A stretch of DNA of 64,000 nt from Rhodovastum sp963804495 (GCA_963804495.1 CAWDQN010000005.1:310001-374000), one strand, 5' to 3'; counted from the stretch's first letter, positions 52,602 through 61,242 are shown. Made by a program: numbers and translations. The notes: a model not told the origin generated them from the letters alone.

Positions 52602-53288
52602 ATGTCGAACCGTCAGCCCGGCCAGAATGCCGTCACCACCGAAGAGCTGCTCAACCTCTGGTTCATTCCCGACTTCGTCGTCCGCGGCAAGCGCGCGCTG
52701 GACATTTTCGTGGCGCTGATCGGCCTGGTGCTGACCGCGCCGCTTTGGCCGCTGCTGGCGCTGGTCATCAAACTCGACAGCCCCGGCCCGGTGATCTTTC
52801 GCCAGCTGCGCGTCGGGCGGATGCAACCGGACCGCACGACGCTGTTTCAGATGCTGAAGTTCCGCTCCATGCGCGCCGACGCCGAACAGGCGACCGGTGC
52901 GGTGTGGGCAACCAAGCGCGATCCACGCATCACCCGCGTCGGAATGTTCCTGCGCAAGACCTGGCTGGACGAGTTGCCGCAGTTGATCAACGTGCTGCGC
53001 GGGGACATGTCGGTCGTCGGCCCGCGGCCGGAGCGGCCGGGGCTTTACGGCAAGCTGAACCGCGCCGTGCCGTTTTTCGCCGAGCGCACGGTGGGGCTGC
53101 GCCCCGGCGTGACCGGGCTTTCCCAGGTCAGGCAGGGCTATGACGCCAGCATCGACGACGTGCGGCGCAAGGTGGGATTTGACTCCGCCTACGCGATGCG
53201 GCTGACCGCACTGCGGAGCTGGATCGCCACCGACATCAGCATCATGATCCAGACGCTCACCGTGATGTTCACCGGCCGGGGTCAGTAG
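52602..53288 (+). CDS. sugar transferase (polyprenyl-phosphate sugar-1-phosphate transferase)
   Basis: A 228-residue monotopic enzyme that starts polysaccharide assembly by moving a sugar phosphate to undecaprenyl phosphate. KRALDIFVALIGLVLTAPLWPLLALVIKLDSPGPVIFRQLRVG, FQMLKFRSMRADAE, ITRVGMFLRKTWLDELPQLINVLRGDMSVVGPRPERP and LRPGVTGLSQV are the family blocks. ATG at 52602 with AGGAG 8 bases before. Transcribed from a predicted sigma-54 promoter. Confidence 0.92.
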   Translation: MSNRQPGQNAVTTEELLNLWFIPDFVVRGKRALDIFVALIGLVLTAPLWPLLALVIKLDSPGPVIFRQLRVGRMQPDRTTLFQMLKFRSMRADAEQATGAVWATKRDPRITRVGMFLRKTWLDELPQLINVLRGDMSVVGPRPERPGLYGKLNRAVPFFAERTVGLRPGVTGLSQVRQGYDASIDDVRRKVGFDSAYAMRLTALRSWIATDISIMIQTLTVMFTGRGQ

Positions 53289-53299
53289 AGGAGACATGG

Positions 53300-53316
53300 C
53301 CAGGGCAGAGCCCTGG
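53300..53316. terminator. palindromic repeat between convergent genes
   Basis: ccagggcagagccctgg, extended by atgg/ccat flanks (53296-53320). It lies between the convergent sugar transferase and prfC stops, so a two-way terminator is likely. Confidence 0.65.
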
Positions 53317-53321
53317 CCATT

Positions 53322-54878
53322 CTACGTCGCCAGCCGGTTCTCCGCCCGATGGTCCTTGATGTCACGGAAGGTCAGCCCCGGATTCAGCTCCGCCGTGCGG
53401 CGCATCATGAAGGCCGAGCTCGCCAGGAACACCGGATCCCCGTCCACGTCGTCGGCCATGCCGCTGCGCTGGTCGGCGGCGAACCGTTCCACCACCGTGC
53501 GCTCGCCTGACACCCAGCGGGCGAGCTGGAACGGCGGCGTCTCGAAGCCGATCTTCACCCCGTATTCCGCCGCCAGCCGCGCCTGCAGCACATCCAACTG
53601 CAACGTGCCGACCACGCCCACCATCGGGGGACTTCCATCCTGCGGGCGGAACAACTGCACCACCCCTTCCTCGGCCAGTTCCTGCAGCGCCTGACGCAGT
53701 TTTTTCGCCTTCATGGCGTCGTCCAGGCGGACGCGGCGGAGAATTTCGGGGGCGAAATACGGCACGCCGACGAAGTTCAAATCCTCGTTCTCGCTCAGCG
53801 TGTCGCCGATGCGCAGGGTCCCGTGGTTGGGAATGCCGACCACGTCGCCGGCGAAGGCTTCCTCGGCCAGCGCACGGTCGCGGGCAAAGAAGAACTGCGG
53901 CGCGTGCAGCGGGATCAGCTTGCCGGTGCGCACCTGCTTCAGCCGCATGCCGCGCGCCAGCCGCCCCGAGCACACGCGGGCGAAGGCGATGCGGTCGCGG
54001 TGGTTCGGGTCCATGTTCGCCTGGATCTTGAACACCAGCGCGGTCAGGTTTTCTTCCGTCGCCTGCACCACGCGGGTGTCGCCCGGCTGGGCGCGCGGGC
54101 GCGGGCCGAACTCCGCCAGCCCGGCCAGCAGATCGGCCACCCCGATCTCCTTCATGGCGCTGCCGAAGAACACCGGCGTCAGGTGGCCTTCCATGAAGGC
54201 GGGCACCTCGAATTCCGGCAGGGCGGCGCGCACCAGCTCCATTTCCTCGTCCAGGGCGGCGAACCTCGGGTCGGACTGCGCCAGCTCCCGCGTGAGCCGG
54301 TAGTCCCGCTTGCGCAGATCATAGGTGCCGACGAAATCCGCCGCCCGCCCGACCGGCCAGGTGACCGGCGCGGTATCCAGCGCCAGGGTGGAGGAAACCT
54401 CGTCCAGGAGGGAAAAAACATCCTGGCTTTCGCGATCCATCTTGTTGACGAACGTGATGATGGGAATGTCGCGCAGGCGGCATATTTCGAACAGTTTCTT
54501 CGTGCGCGCCTCGATGCCCTTGGCGGCGTCGATCACCATCACCGCCGAATCCACCGCGGTCAGCGTGCGGTAGGTGTCTTCGGAGAAATCCTCGTGGCCC
54601 GGCGTGTCGAGCAGGTTGAACACGCAGCCCGCGTGCTCGAACGTCATCACCGAGGTGACGACGGAAATGCCGCGCTCGCGCTCGATGCTCATCCAGTCCG
54701 AGCGGGTCTTGCGCTGCTCGCGCTTGGCGCGGACGTTGCCGGCGAGCTGGATCGCCCCGCCCAGGCGCAGCAGCCGCTCAGTCAGCGTGGTTTTGCCGGC
54801 ATCCGGGTGGGAGATGATGGCGAAGGTGCGCCGGCGGGAGATTTCCGTCAGCATGTCGGAGAGGGGGGCGTCGGTCAT
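53322..54878 (-). CDS. prfC: peptide chain release factor 3
   Basis: A 518-residue GTPase that recycles RF1/RF2 from the ribosome. FAIISHPDAGKTTLTERLLRLGGAIQLAGNV (G1), ERERGISVVTSVMTFEH (G2), LLDTPGHEDFSEDTYRTL (G3), FVNKMDRESQD (G4). The length is normal and the frame is intact. The strong identity to RF3 rather than EF-G comes from GGAIQLAGNV and RGISVVTSVM. Confidence 0.95.
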   Translation of the reverse strand: MTDAPLSDMLTEISRRRTFAIISHPDAGKTTLTERLLRLGGAIQLAGNVRAKREQRKTRSDWMSIERERGISVVTSVMTFEHAGCVFNLLDTPGHEDFSEDTYRTLTAVDSAVMVIDAAKGIEARTKKLFEICRLRDIPIITFVNKMDRESQDVFSLLDEVSSTLALDTAPVTWPVGRAADFVGTYDLRKRDYRLTRELAQSDPRFAALDEEMELVRAALPEFEVPAFMEGHLTPVFFGSAMKEIGVADLLAGLAEFGPRPRAQPGDTRVVQATEENLTALVFKIQANMDPNHRDRIAFARVCSGRLARGMRLKQVRTGKLIPLHAPQFFFARDRALAEEAFAGDVVGIPNHGTLRIGDTLSENEDLNFVGVPYFAPEILRRVRLDDAMKAKKLRQALQELAEEGVVQLFRPQDGSPPMVGVVGTLQLDVLQARLAAEYGVKIGFETPPFQLARWVSGERTVVERFAADQRSGMADDVDGDPVFLASSAFMMRRTAELNPGLTFRDIKDHRAENRLAT

Positions 54879-54932
54879 GGCGGGGGCTTATAGACGCCTT
54901 GGCGGCGGGCCGCATCACTCGCGGGTGGGGTT

Positions 54933-54967
54933 GAAGCAAGGCCAGGGCAGAGCCCTGGCCTTGCTTC
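54933..54967. terminator. long palindromic repeat after the smr gene
   Basis: A 35-bp perfect inverted repeat (16-bp arms, 3-base loop) centred on ccagggcagagccctgg. Its right end overlaps the last codons of the smr gene. Confidence 0.7.
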
Positions 54968-55493
54968 ACCTTGCCCGCCGCAGCAGCACCCGCACCGCGC
55001 CCGGATTGGCCGCATGCGGATGCGTCGCCGCCAGCACGATCGGCCGCAGGCTCGGCAGGTTCAGCCACAGCGGCAACTCCCGGCGCAGCACGCCACCGGT
55101 CTCGCCGGCGCCGCGGCCGGTGATCACCTCGACGCAGCGCACCCCGTCCGCATAGGCGGCGTGCAGGAAGGATTCCACCGCGTGGTAGGCGCGGTTCGCC
55201 GTGCGGCCGTGCAGGTCGAGGGTGCGCGAGGGCGCCAGCTTGCCGGAGCGGAAACGGGTCCAGGTGGCGCCGTCGAGCCCGCCCGGTTGCCCGCCCACCG
55301 AGACGGCGGCGGCCCGTGGCTTGGCGGCCCGCGGCGCCAGGATGGGGGAGCCCTGGTCCGGCGACGCGGGCGCGGGTGGGATGTCCGGCAGCGCCGGTGC
55401 CGAGCGGCCGGGCAGCGGCCGCACCGCGCGCACATAGGCGGCCCAGTCGTTGCGCTCCTGTTCGGTCAGGTCGTGGCGGCGGGGGCCGGACAC
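54966..55493 (-). CDS. Smr/MutS2-type domain protein
   Basis: A 175-residue protein. After a Pro/Ala-rich N-terminus, the Smr domain begins SRTLDLHGRTANRAYHAVESFLHAAYADGVRCVEVITGRGAGETGGVLRRELPLWLN; LDLHGRT and TGRG are the signature of Smr endonucleases. Short form without MutS domain. A role in DNA or RNA cleavage is probable. Confidence 0.88.
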   Translation of the reverse strand: MSGPRRHDLTEQERNDWAAYVRAVRPLPGRSAPALPDIPPAPASPDQGSPILAPRAAKPRAAAVSVGGQPGGLDGATWTRFRSGKLAPSRTLDLHGRTANRAYHAVESFLHAAYADGVRCVEVITGRGAGETGGVLRRELPLWLNLPSLRPIVLAATHPHAANPGAVRVLLRRAR

Positions 55494-55561
55494 GTCCTAT
55501 CCGGCGGCGGCAGGCGGGGTGTCGCGCGACCTCAAGGCGGGGGCTCCTCGGTGGAATATGG

Positions 55562-55587
55562 CAATGGTTGACAATATAGGACCATTG
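55562..55587. promoter_or_regulatory. inverted repeat upstream of smr
   Basis: caatggt (55562-55568) and accattg (55581-55587) form a 7-bp inverted repeat in an AT-richer patch between the lutC stop and the smr start, both minus strand. A possible operator. Confidence 0.35.
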
Positions 55588-55615
55588 CCCGCGCGTTTTC
55601 AGCCCGCCGGCGCGT

Positions 55616-56317
55616 CTACCCCGCGCAAGCGGGGTCGTCGTCCACCAGCACCACATGCAGCCGGCGCGGGCCGTGGGCGCCGAGTTCCAGCGTGGATTCG
55701 ATATCGGCCGAGCGCGACGGGCCGGTCACCAGCATCACGTTGCGCGGCATGAACCCGCCGGTCATGTCATCGTGCCACTCGGCGCGCAGGAGGTCCCAGG
55801 CGTCCTCGAACGGGCCGACGACCCGGCTGGCGCGCAGCACCACGATGGCGGTGTCGGATAACAGGTTCAGCGTGGTCGGACGCTGCGCCGTGCCCGGCAG
55901 CAGCAGCGTGCCGGTTTCGGCGACGCCGGCGTAGCCGTGCTGCACGCTGACCAGATCGGTCGCCTCGGCGCGGCCTTCGCGCGGGCGCAGCAGCGGGCGG
56001 GTTGCCCACGGGATGGCCCGCAGCTCGGGATGCGGGGCCATCACGAAGGCCGAGGGCAGGTTCTGGGCGGCCAGGTAGTCGGCGATCGAGGCCGGCACGC
56101 TGGCGGCGTCGGGCACGCGGGCGACGGTGCCGAATTCCTTCTCCACGTTGCGGATGAACAGCGCCAGCTGCGCCGGCCGCGGCAACAGGCTGCGGGCCGG
56201 GATCAGGTGGCGCGGATGCGCCGCCAGCCGTGCCCGCAGGCCCAGCGCCTGGTCGTCCGGCAGAGGCCCACGGCGCAGCCCGCGCCGGATCGCCCCGAGC
56301 ACCGCGTCTTTCGACAT
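55616..56317 (-). CDS. lutC: lactate utilization protein C
   Basis: A 233-residue LUD-domain protein. ATDLVSVQHGYAGVAETGTLLL and VGPFEDAWDLL match LutC/YkgG of the L-lactate oxidation complex LutABC. ATG at 56317 shares one base with the lutB stop (TGATG). lutA is not in the window. Confidence 0.88.
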   Translation of the reverse strand: MSKDAVLGAIRRGLRRGPLPDDQALGLRARLAAHPRHLIPARSLLPRPAQLALFIRNVEKEFGTVARVPDAASVPASIADYLAAQNLPSAFVMAPHPELRAIPWATRPLLRPREGRAEATDLVSVQHGYAGVAETGTLLLPGTAQRPTTLNLLSDTAIVVLRASRVVGPFEDAWDLLRAEWHDDMTGGFMPRNVMLVTGPSRSADIESTLELGAHGPRRLHVVLVDDDPACAG

Positions 56318-57744
56318 CAGACCCGCCCCGCGCGCCGCTCGCGCGCATAGCGGGCGAAGAAGGTTTCACCTTCCGGCGCCGGCAGGTCGCGCCCGCCGGT
56401 CCAGCCGCCGGCCAGCGGCAAATACGAAAAACGACCCCGCTTGCGGCCCATTCTTCCCAACCCCCACACGCCCACCCGCGTCACCAACCGGTACGCCCAG
56501 GGCCGAAGCGCGAACCAGCCCCACAGGCGCAAGCCGGCGCGGGCGACCGGCGGCGTCAGGTGGCGTTCGAATTCCCGCTCGCGCCAGTGCCGCATCATGT
56601 CGGGCAGCGGGATTTTCATCGGACAGACGCTCTCGCATTTGCCGCACAGGGTGCTGGCATTCGGCAAATGCCCGGCCTTGTCCACGCCGATCAGCGACGG
56701 CGTCAGCACGCTGCCCATCGGCCCCGGATAGACCCAGCCGTAGGAATGCCCGCCGACGGTGAAATAGACCGGGCAGTGGTTCAGGCACGCGGCACAGCGG
56801 ATGCAGCGCAGCATGGGCTGGAACGGGCTGCCCAGCATGTTCGATCGTCCGTTGTCGATCAGCACGACGTGGTATTCCTCCGGCCCGTCCAGTTCGCCGG
56901 GCCTTCGGGTGCCGGTGGAGAAGGTGGTGTAGACCGACATGTCCTGCCCGGTGGCCGAGCGCGCCAGCAGGCGCAGCAGGGTGCAGGCATCTTCCAGGGT
57001 CGGCACCACTTTCTCGATGCTGGCCAGCACGATGTGCACCCGCGGCAGCGTCTGCGTGAGGTCGCCGTTGCCCTCGTTGGTGACAATCACGCTGCTGCCG
57101 GTTTCGGCAATGAGGAAATTGGCGCCGGTGATGCCCACGTCGGCGGCCAGAAAGCGCGCCCGCAGTTGCGCCCGCGCCTCGGCGAGAATGTCCCGCCGGT
57201 CGCCGAACACGCGGTCGGCGGGCAGGTTGGTGTGCGAGGCGCGGAAGCTTTCCTCCCAATCCTCGCGGTTGAGGTGGAAGGCCGGGGCGATGATGTGGCT
57301 GGGCGGCTCGTGGCGGAGTTGCAGGATGTATTCGCCGAGATCGGTCTCCACCGGGGTGATGCCGTTCTCCTCCAGGTGCTCGTTGATGGCGAGCTCCTCG
57401 GAGATCATGCTTTTTCCCTTGGTCACGGTGCGCGCGCCGGCGCGCCGGCAGATGTCCAGCACCGCGGCGCGGGCTTCGTCGGAGGTGCTGCACCAGTGCA
57501 CCTGGGCGCCCGCGCGTTCGGCGTTGCTGGCCCAGGTTTCCAGGTAGACGTTGAGGTTGGCCAGCGTGTGGGTTTTGATGTCGCGGCCGATGTTCCGCAG
57601 CGCCTCGAACTCGGGCAGCTGGGCGACGGCGGCGGCGCGGCGGGAGGGAAAGGCGGGGCGGGTGAACACCAGCGCCTTTTGCAGGCGCACATCGGCCAGC
57701 GCCTTTGCGGCGCGTTCCTTGAAGGCGGGGCTGTTGATGCGCAT
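56317..57744 (-). CDS. lutB: lactate utilization protein B (iron-sulfur)
   Basis: A 475-residue Fe-S protein. The LUD part (RTVTKGKSMISEELAINEHLEENGITPVETDLGEYILQL, TGANFLIAETGSSVIVTNEGN) is followed by two [4Fe-4S] motifs, CIRCAACLNHCPVY and CGKCESVCPMKIP. ATG at 57744. Forms the L-lactate dehydrogenase complex with LutC; no LutA (cysteine-rich CCG domain) gene is adjacent. Confidence 0.9.
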   Translation of the reverse strand: MRINSPAFKERAAKALADVRLQKALVFTRPAFPSRRAAAVAQLPEFEALRNIGRDIKTHTLANLNVYLETWASNAERAGAQVHWCSTSDEARAAVLDICRRAGARTVTKGKSMISEELAINEHLEENGITPVETDLGEYILQLRHEPPSHIIAPAFHLNREDWEESFRASHTNLPADRVFGDRRDILAEARAQLRARFLAADVGITGANFLIAETGSSVIVTNEGNGDLTQTLPRVHIVLASIEKVVPTLEDACTLLRLLARSATGQDMSVYTTFSTGTRRPGELDGPEEYHVVLIDNGRSNMLGSPFQPMLRCIRCAACLNHCPVYFTVGGHSYGWVYPGPMGSVLTPSLIGVDKAGHLPNASTLCGKCESVCPMKIPLPDMMRHWREREFERHLTPPVARAGLRLWGWFALRPWAYRLVTRVGVWGLGRMGRKRGRFSYLPLAGGWTGGRDLPAPEGETFFARYARERRAGRV

Positions 57745-57836
57745 GCTTTGTCTCCGCGGCGGGGGATCAGTGTAGCGGGGGCGCCGGAGCCGGCAAGGCG
57801 GTGCGGCCAGGACAGGCGGGGGAAGGGATAGCAAGG

Positions 57837-57892
57837 CCAGGGCTCTGCCCTGGACCCGCCAAGGGCCGAGAGGCCCTTGGAACCCGCTACTT
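57837..57892. repeat. palindromic repeat composite
   Basis: ccagggctctgccctgg at 57837-57853, then a second hairpin with aagggcc/ggccctt, the same composite as at 26191. Marks the junction with the AT-rich zone. Confidence 0.7.
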
Positions 57893-57996
57893 CTAGACAG
57901 TTGTTAGCGGAAATCGGGCTGAATGTGTGGTGTGGGTAGGACGGGGATATTTCGCCCGAGGTTGTAGGGTGGGTAAGCGAATTGCAACCCACCGAC

Positions 57997-58123
57997 GCAA
58001 CGAGGTGCAATCACCGCGCATCATCGGGTAGCTTCTGCCGGGCCGTACGTGATGCCGAGATGCTTGCGCAACCACCGGCTTGTGTTGGTCGGTTGCGGTT
58101 CCCTTACCCACTCTACGCTTGCT
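57997..58123. repeat. 127-bp direct repeat, left copy
   Basis: Aligns base for base without gaps with 58672-58798; I count about 16 mismatches in 127 (roughly 87% identity). The two copies bracket the HEPN-motif gene. Its last bases supply the TG of an extended -10. Confidence 0.85.
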
Positions 58124-58128
58124 ATAAT
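58120..58128 (+). promoter_or_regulatory. extended -10 promoter of the HEPN gene
   Basis: TGCTATAAT is a perfect extended -10. No good -35 is seen at 16-18 bp. It starts in the last bases of the left direct repeat and would give a transcript from about 58135. Confidence 0.6.
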
Positions 58129-58184
58129 GTCTGGTGCTGCACGATTTTGCAGATATCCGCGTAAAGGCAAACGAGAGGTGCGAA

Positions 58185-58649
58185 TTGTTCTTGGTTAGCG
58201 ATACTCGGTCCTCGCGTGAGGTGAAGGTTCGGTCATTCCTTCAAGCCGACCCTGCGGTTGCCGTCATCTTGGCCGCGGCTCATTTCGAGTGGACCATCCG
58301 CCGCGCGATTTTGGCGCTTGGCCGCAGCCCAACCAAAGTTATTCGAGGGGGCGTCTTAAAAGGGTGCTACGGGTTGGAACGCTATAAGGAGGCGTGGAAG
58401 CTGGAGGTCAAACCTCGCTTTAGAATTGATCTGACAAATGTAGTGCCAGATTGGCAATTTTTTAAAGAAGAATCTTACGATTTGCGTAATAAAATTGTCC
58501 ATGGTTTAAGCAGCTCTGTGTCTATAAAATTTGCTCATCCGCGTTTGGAGTCTATCCTTTCAGCCAGCGAGGCGGTAACAACATTTGCGGAGAAAGCTAA
58601 TGAACCACTTTATGGTCGTGTCATTCGCCGCCTGAATGCACGAATATGA
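58185..58649 (+). CDS. HEPN-motif protein in an AT-rich cassette
   Basis: A 154-residue mostly helical protein. LRNKIVHGL carries the R-x4-H motif of HEPN nucleases/toxins and abortive-infection proteins. The TTG at 58185 follows GAGAGG by six bases; a GTG at 58134 upstream lacks such a site. Codon use is clearly more AT-rich than in neighbouring genes. The gene sits between two 127-bp direct repeats, suggesting transfer as a cassette. An antiviral or toxin role is possible but no partner antitoxin is seen. Confidence 0.6.
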   Translation: MFLVSDTRSSREVKVRSFLQADPAVAVILAAAHFEWTIRRAILALGRSPTKVIRGGVLKGCYGLERYKEAWKLEVKPRFRIDLTNVVPDWQFFKEESYDLRNKIVHGLSSSVSIKFAHPRLESILSASEAVTTFAEKANEPLYGRVIRRLNARI

Positions 58650-58671
58650 AATTATTATGCGTTGTCTCGCA

Positions 58672-58798
58672 GCAACGAGTTGCAATCGCCGCGCGTCATC
58701 GGGTACCCTCTGCCGGGTGGTGCGTGATGCCGAAATGCTTGCGCAACCACCGGCTTGCGTTGGTGGGTTGCGCTTCGCTTACCCACCGTACGCTTGCT
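58672..58798. repeat. 127-bp direct repeat, right copy
   Basis: Partner of 57997-58123. It contains the gcgcaaccaccggcttg core and a ggtgggttgcg/cttaccca near-palindrome common in bacterial spacer repeats. Confidence 0.85.
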
Positions 58799-58839
58799 TT
58801 TCCGCCCTTTCTGCCTTCCGTGTTAGTCGCGATGAGAGG

Positions 58840-59253
58840 TTAATAACCGTTCGCTTCGATCCAGGCACGTTCGGAATGCTCTGGCGAACGGTTACCGGAA
58901 GCTATGGTAGCACCCGCGACCCTCCAACGTGCGACGATCTCCAAAGCATCACATTTGTCTAGCCGTTCGAGTTCCTTGATCCACGGCGACGGATCGAGTT
59001 CGTGACACTCAAGAATTACGTCGCATATCCAGCGCATAGCGCGGCGGATCATTGGCGGTATATTTTGTAGATCATTGATCGTCAAATTGAGGAAGCCATT
59101 TTTCTTGAGTAAAAAATATCCCCTCGCGGCTGCTTCAGCCTTGGCGTAGTGCAGGACCGTTCCGCGAGCCTTAGCCTGTGCTATCAGGTGAAGGGCCAGA
59201 GGTTGTGTGGGCAATTGAAGCGCCAGAGATGGGCTCGCTGGAATCGGACGCAA
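58840..59253 (-). CDS. hypothetical protein, AT-rich zone
   Basis: A 137-residue protein. AKARGTVLHYAKAEAAARGYFLLKKNGFLNLTINDLQNIPPMIRRAMRWICDVILECHELDPSPWIKELERLDKCDALEIVARWRVAG reads as a real soluble helical protein, but no family is recognised. A second open frame upstream (59184-59510, another frame, HWQNREQAQIYRQSALGLAAIKG...) may be the N-terminal part of the same gene, separated by a frameshift. Confidence 0.5.
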   Translation of the reverse strand: MRPIPASPSLALQLPTQPLALHLIAQAKARGTVLHYAKAEAAARGYFLLKKNGFLNLTINDLQNIPPMIRRAMRWICDVILECHELDPSPWIKELERLDKCDALEIVARWRVAGATIASGNRSPEHSERAWIEANGY

Positions 59254-59510
59254 GGCAACCTCCTCTCCTCGATGGATGGCTGAGCGGAGCTTTTATATGG
59301 AGCGAATTCTTGGTAGTCAATAGCAAGTTGATGTAAAAAATAATTACAAGTTTGCACTGAATATTTCGAATAGTCTGAATTATTTTGACCAAAATTTTCA
59401 AATTGCTCCCTGGAGTAAGAATGGCCTTTAATTGCGGCGAGTCCCAAAGCGCTCTGGCGATAAATTTGAGCTTGCTCGCGATTTTGCCAATGCATAAATG
59501 AAGCGGCCAT
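59184..59510 (-). CDS. questionable open frame, possible N-terminal half of the adjacent gene
   Basis: A 108-residue frame with protein-like composition up to about residue 75 (AQIYRQSALGLAAIKGHSYSREQFENFGQNNSDYSKYSVQTCNYFLHQLAIDYQEF), then a shadow of the next gene. If joined to 58840-59253 by one missing base, it would give one protein of about 210 residues. Not certain to be coding. Confidence 0.3.
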   Translation of the reverse strand: MAASFMHWQNREQAQIYRQSALGLAAIKGHSYSREQFENFGQNNSDYSKYSVQTCNYFLHQLAIDYQEFAPYKSSAQPSIEERRLPCVRFQRAHLWRFNCPHNLWPFT

Positions 59511-59743
59511 TGCATAAATAGCAGTTAACGCTCTAAAATTTCTAATAATGACATCATTTTTAATTGACGCAAATATGTTAAACGGATCATTTTGATTTGT
59601 TGTTAGTAATTCGTTATTTTAATTTTTCGTATGTTATTGTGTCAGAACGCCACATCCAACTTAAAACATCAATTCCTGCCCCGGAGGTTTCCCTTTCCCG
59701 CCCCCCACCCTATCTTTCCACCGCACAGGCAGGGGCGCCCAGC

Positions 59744-60040
59744 ATGGACGACGTGATGCCGCCGGCAGCCGACCCGAGGGTCGGCGATATTCTCGCCATC
59801 GTTGCCAAGGAAACCGGCGTGGACCCGGAAGCGCTGCGGCCGGAGGCGACCATCCAGGACCTCGGCATTCCCTCGATCGACATGGTGCAGACGGTGTTTG
59901 CCCTGGAATCGCATTTCGACATCGAGATCCCCGTCATCGCCGAACGCGCCGGGGGCGAGTTCGCCACCATCGGCGACCTGATCAGCCACGTCATCGCCAC
60001 CATCGACCGCGCCCGGCCCGCCGGGACCGGCGCCGCTTGA
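59744..60040 (+). CDS. acyl carrier protein
   Basis: A 98-residue ACP. The phosphopantetheine serine is S44 in QDLGIPSIDMVQTVFALE (the usual DSL is PSI here). ATG at 59744; in-frame codons extend upstream but are not conserved. Its stop overlaps the TTG start of the ketosynthase gene, so ACP and ketosynthase are made together. A dedicated carrier for the type III PKS operon. Confidence 0.88.
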   Translation: MDDVMPPAADPRVGDILAIVAKETGVDPEALRPEATIQDLGIPSIDMVQTVFALESHFDIEIPVIAERAGGEFATIGDLISHVIATIDRARPAGTGAA

Positions 60041-61242
60041 GCCACAAGAAGCGCCGGGTCGTCGTCACCGGGGCCGGCGCCATCGCGGCGACCGGCCAGG
60101 ATGCCGCCGCCGTGTGGGCGGCACTCGCCGCCGGCGTCTGCGGCATCCGCCCGATCGCCAACATCCCGACCGACCGGCTGTCCACCCGCACCGCCGCCGA
60201 GGTCGCCGGCTTCGCGCCGGACGCCCATTTCGAGCCGCGCCGCCTCGCTCAACTCGATCGCAGCGCCCAGTTCGCCCTGGTGGCCGCGCGGCAGGCCATG
60301 CAGGGCGCGGACCTCGCCGGCCTCGCGCCGGCCCGCGGCGGCGTGGTGCTGGGGGCGGCGATCGGCCAGGGCACGTTCGAATCCTCCTACCGCAGTTTTT
60401 ACGGCGAGGGCGTCAACCGCCTGCCCCCGCTGACCCTGCCGCGCGGCATGCCGAGCGGGGCGGCGAGCCTGGTTTCCATGGAATTCGGCCTGCGCGGCCC
60501 GTGCTTCGCCACCGCGTCGGCGTGCGCTTCGTCGGCGCACGCCATCGGGCTGGCGTTCCACATGATCCGCGCCGGCCTGCTGGACGTGGCCCTGGCCGGC
60601 GGCAGCGATGCCTCGATCACCCCCGGTTTCGTCAAGACCTGGGAGGCGCTGCGCGTGCTCAGCCCCGATCTGTGCCGGCCGTTCTCGCGCGACCGCAGCG
60701 GGCTGGTGCTGGGAGAGGGGGCGGCGGTGTTCCTGCTGGAGGAGTATCAGCGGGCGCGCGAGCGCGGGGCGGCGATTGAGGCGGAAATCCTCGGCTTCGG
60801 CATGAGCGCGGATGCCGGCGACCTGATCGCCCCAAGCGTGGACGGCGCCGTTGCCGCCATGCAAGCGGCGCTGGAGGATGCGGCGCTGCCGGCCGATGCG
60901 GTCGGCACCATCAATGCCCATGGCACCGGCACAAGGCTGAACGATCGCACCGAGGCCGCCGCCATCCGCCGCGTGTTCGGTGGGCACCCGCCGCCGGTGT
61001 CGGCGGTGAAATCCATGCTCGGGCATTGCCTGTGCGCCGGCGGGGCGCTGGAGTTGCTGGCCACCATCGGCGCCTTGCGCACCGGCATCCTGCCGCCGAC
61101 GATCAATTTCCGCGAACCCGACGCGGAGTGCGATCTCGATTGCGTGCCGAACCAGGCGCGCGAGGCCCGGGTGCGGGTGGCGATGTCGAACTCGTTCGCA
61201 TTCGGCGGGCTGAACGCCGTGCTGATTGCGGGGCGCGCGTGA
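60037..61242 (+). CDS. beta-ketoacyl-ACP synthase (FabF-like)
   Basis: A 401-residue ketosynthase. Catalytic triad C163 (TASACASSAHA), H295 (NAHGTGT) and H330 (KSMLGHCLCAGG). TTG start at 60037 overlapping the ACP stop (TTGA). In this context it probably makes or extends the acyl starter on the adjacent ACP for the type III PKS. It is not the housekeeping fabF, which would lie with fabG/acpP. Confidence 0.88.
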   Translation: MSHKKRRVVVTGAGAIAATGQDAAAVWAALAAGVCGIRPIANIPTDRLSTRTAAEVAGFAPDAHFEPRRLAQLDRSAQFALVAARQAMQGADLAGLAPARGGVVLGAAIGQGTFESSYRSFYGEGVNRLPPLTLPRGMPSGAASLVSMEFGLRGPCFATASACASSAHAIGLAFHMIRAGLLDVALAGGSDASITPGFVKTWEALRVLSPDLCRPFSRDRSGLVLGEGAAVFLLEEYQRARERGAAIEAEILGFGMSADAGDLIAPSVDGAVAAMQAALEDAALPADAVGTINAHGTGTRLNDRTEAAAIRRVFGGHPPPVSAVKSMLGHCLCAGGALELLATIGALRTGILPPTINFREPDAECDLDCVPNQAREARVRVAMSNSFAFGGLNAVLIAGRA

